DNA of 64,000 nt from Aliihoeflea sp. 40Bstr573 (GTDB lineage Bacteria; Pseudomonadota; Alphaproteobacteria; Rhizobiales; Rhizobiaceae): NCBI RefSeq assembly GCF_024105655.1, contig NZ_JAAAMH010000001.1:1-64000 (forward strand), given 5' to 3'. Made by a program: the position numbers and the translations under genes. Each line of letters starts with the position of its first letter. Positions within the stretch are counted from its first letter, which is position 1. Below are positions 62,175 through 64,000 of this stretch, piece by piece. Below the pieces are notes generated by a model. The model searched no databases. It had not been told where the DNA came from and saw only the letters and a program-made list of their open reading frames with translations.

Positions 62175-64000
62175 TCAGTCCATGAATTCCGGGAACCACG
62201 ATTCGTGGCGGGCCTTGAGCTCTTGGACGGATATGGCACGCGTGCCGGGCAGTTTCAATTCGGAGCCGCCCGTCTCGCCGATCCATGCAACGACGAGCCC
62301 GCGCGCCGCGCCCTCATCGATGATCTCGCGCAGAAGCTCCTTGTCGGCCCGCGGCACGGTCAGCAGATAGCGGCCCTGGTCTTCGCCGAAGAGCACAGGC
62401 GTCGGATTGGTCGGCATCGGTAGGCTGATCGCCGCGCCAATGCCCGAAGCCATCGCCATTTCAGCGACCGCGACGGCGAGCCCGCCGTCCGAAAGGTCGT
62501 GGCAGGCGGTGATCCGCCCGTCGCGGATGGCATCGCGCACGAACTCGCCAGCCTTGCGCTCATGGGCAAGATCGACCGGCGGCGGCGGGCCGTCGCGGCG
62601 CTCGTGCATGTCGCGCATATAAGCGGACTGCGCCAGATGCGTACCCCACATGTTGGAGGCGCATACGAGCAGGATCGCATCACCTTCGGCGGCAAAGCCG
62701 ATCCGCGCCATCTTGGCCCAGTCGTCGATGAGCCCCACACCGCCGATGGTCGGCGTCGGCATGATCGCCTTGCCGTTCGTCTCGTTGTAGAGCGACACGT
62801 TGCCCGAGACGATCGGGAAGTCGAGCGCGCGGCAGGCTTCGCCGATGCCTTTGATCGCGCCGACGAGCTGGCCCATGATCTCGGGCCGCTCGGGATTGCC
62901 GAAGTTCAGATTGTCCGTGGCGGCCAGTGGCAGCGCGCCGGTAGCGCACAAATTGCGCCAGCATTCGGCGACTGCCTGCTTGCCGCCTTCATAAGGGTCG
63001 GCCTCGACATAGCGCGGCGTCACGTCGGACGAAAAAGCGAGCGCCTTCGTCTCGTGCCCCTCGACGCGCACGACGCCTGCGTCGCCGCCGGGCCGCTGCA
63101 GCGAGTTGCCCTGGATCAGCGTGTCATACTGTTCCCAGACCCAGCGCCTCGAGGAAAGGTTCGCCGATCCGACGAGCTTCAGCAGCGCATCCGCCGGGTC
63201 GATCGCAGGCAGGGCGGAGAAGTCGGGCAGGGCGGCCTTCGGGCTTTCCACCCAGGGCCGGTCATATTCCGGTGCTTCGTCGCCCAGTTCCTTGATCGGA
63301 AGGTTCGCAACTTCCTCGCCCTGGTGCAGAACGCGAAAGCGCAAATCGTCGGTCGTCTTGCCGACAATGGCGAAGTCGAGCCCCCATTTGCGGAAAATGG
63401 CCTCGGCCTCTTCTTCCTTTTCGGGGCGCAGAACCATGAGCATCCGCTCCTGGCTTTCCGACAGCATCATCTCGTAGGCCGACATGCGCTCCTCACGCAC
63501 CGGCACCGCATCGAGGTCGAGCTCGATGCCGAGATCGCCCTTGGCGCCCATCTCAACGGCCGAACAGGTGAGGCCCGCCGCGCCCATGTCCTGGATCGCG
63601 ATAACGGCGCCCGTCTTCATCAACTCGAGGCAGGCTTCCAGCAGGCATTTCTCGGTGAATGGATCGCCGACCTGTACGGTCGGACGTTTCTCCTCGATGT
63701 CGTCGTCGAACTCGGCCGAGGCCATCGTCGCACCGCCGACGCCGTCGCGCCCGGTCTTGGCGCCGAGATAGACGACCGGCAGCCCCACGCCCTTGGCCTG
63801 CGACAGGAAAATCTTGTCGGAATCGGCAAGCCCGGCCGCGAATGCATTGACGAGACAGTTGCCGTTGTAGCTCGGGTCGAACTCGACTTCCCCGCCGACC
63901 GTCGGCACGCCGAAGGAATTCCCGTAGCCGCCGACACCGGCCACGACGCCCGCAACGAGATGCTGCGTCTTGTGATGGTCCGGCGCGCCGAAGCGCAGCG
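62175..64000 (-). CDS. purL: Phosphoribosylformylglycinamidine synthase subunit PurL, C-terminal part
   Basis: 608 codons plus a stop are present; the frame runs off the window edge with [16 protein letters not shown]. It makes FGAM in purine synthesis, with PurQ and PurS. AIR-synthase-like domains: [20 protein letters not shown] in the first half, and the second half near [20 protein letters not shown] and [18 protein letters not shown]. Small-type PurL is about 740 residues, so roughly 130 are missing upstream. bolA follows at 13 bp. Confidence 0.96.
   Translation of the reverse strand, partial: LRFGAPDHHKTQHLVAGVVAGVGGYGNSFGVPTVGGEVEFDPSYNGNCLVNAFAAGLADSDKIFLSQAKGVGLPVVYLGAKTGRDGVGGATMASAEFDDDIEEKRPTVQVGDPFTEKCLLEACLELMKTGAVIAIQDMGAAGLTCSAVEMGAKGDLGIELDLDAVPVREERMSAYEMMLSESQERMLMVLRPEKEEEAEAIFRKWGLDFAIVGKTTDDLRFRVLHQGEEVANLPIKELGDEAPEYDRPWVESPKAALPDFSALPAIDPADALLKLVGSANLSSRRWVWEQYDTLIQGNSLQRPGGDAGVVRVEGHETKALAFSSDVTPRYVEADPYEGGKQAVAECWRNLCATGALPLAATDNLNFGNPERPEIMGQLVGAIKGIGEACRALDFPIVSGNVSLYNETNGKAIMPTPTIGGVGLIDDWAKMARIGFAAEGDAILLVCASNMWGTHLAQSAYMRDMHERRDGPPPPVDLAHERKAGEFVRDAIRDGRITACHDLSDGGLAVAVAEMAMASGIGAAISLPMPTNPTPVLFGEDQGRYLLTVPRADKELLREIIDEGAARGLVVAWIGETGGSELKLPGTRAISVQELKARHESWFPEFMD

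Overview
The window looks like chromosomal DNA of a high-GC alphaproteobacterium of the order Hyphomicrobiales (Rhizobium/Mesorhizobium/Phyllobacteriaceae-like). The main clues are a rhizobial very-long-chain fatty acid lipid A cluster (acpXL-fabF2XL-fabF1XL-adhXL-lpxXL), a RirA-type iron regulator beside a heme-uptake locus with a RirA-box-like operator, a bifunctional PutA with a divergent Lrp-type regulator, the purL-bolA-grxD order, and G/C-rich third codon positions. The exact genus is not assigned.

Layout. 1-1452: the end of one IS3-family element and a complete IS3-family element (27-bp terminal repeats, 3-bp target duplication, frameshift site). 1453-2535: a stretch with no gene I recognise, ending at the 3' end of tRNA-Val. 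2536-3190: tRNA-Val, tRNA-Asp and a 54-residue membrane protein. 3255-7840: homocysteine methyltransferase, XRE regulator, fatty acid desaturase, PhnD-like protein and a NYN-domain protein. 7893-13483: a dimethylglycine/sarcosine dehydrogenase-like flavoprotein and an MttB-family methyltransferase (a likely methylated-amine demethylation pair), with a divergent MFS transporter. 13658-20797: class III aminotransferase, AhpD-like protein, valine-degradation genes (3-hydroxyisobutyrate and acyl-CoA dehydrogenases), cobQ, a cupin and small proteins. 20794-27527: a dipeptide-type ABC transporter operon plus an M20 peptidase. 27698-32443: a SoeABC/DmsABC-type molybdoenzyme. 32453-37210: the lipid A VLCFA operon. 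37324-45089: phosphatase-like protein, AEC transporter, gabD, putR/putA and a VOC protein. 45092-55534: heme acquisition, with outer-membrane receptor, TonB-ExbB-ExbD, IsdG-type monooxygenase, hemP-hmuSTUV and rirA. 55761-64000: GNAT, phasin, DUF445 protein, rpsD, ttcA, Bcr/CflA-type MFS, grxD, bolA and the 3' two-thirds or so of purL.

How it fits together. Much of the window is catabolism of nitrogenous, methylated and possibly sulfonated small molecules: betaine/homocysteine methyl transfer, MttB plus flavoprotein demethylation, peptide import, amino-acid transamination, valine, proline and GABA/succinate-semialdehyde oxidation, and possible sulfite oxidation. The heme block is a complete pathway from outer-membrane receptor through energised uptake and ABC import to heme handling, with its probable regulator at its edge.

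Most unusual points: a double-hairpin palindromic repeat family with three full copies and a half copy, one copy read in frame as the linker of a double-ATPase ABC protein; a FabF2XL that has lost the catalytic Cys and one His, like a chain-length factor, in a VLCFA operon lacking fabZXL; three convergent gene pairs whose stop codons share one CTAG; tandem GTGCAATGCAA repeats over a phasin promoter; and an 11-bp inverted repeat between rirA and a GNAT gene. I found no convincing wholly new multi-gene defence or mobile system.
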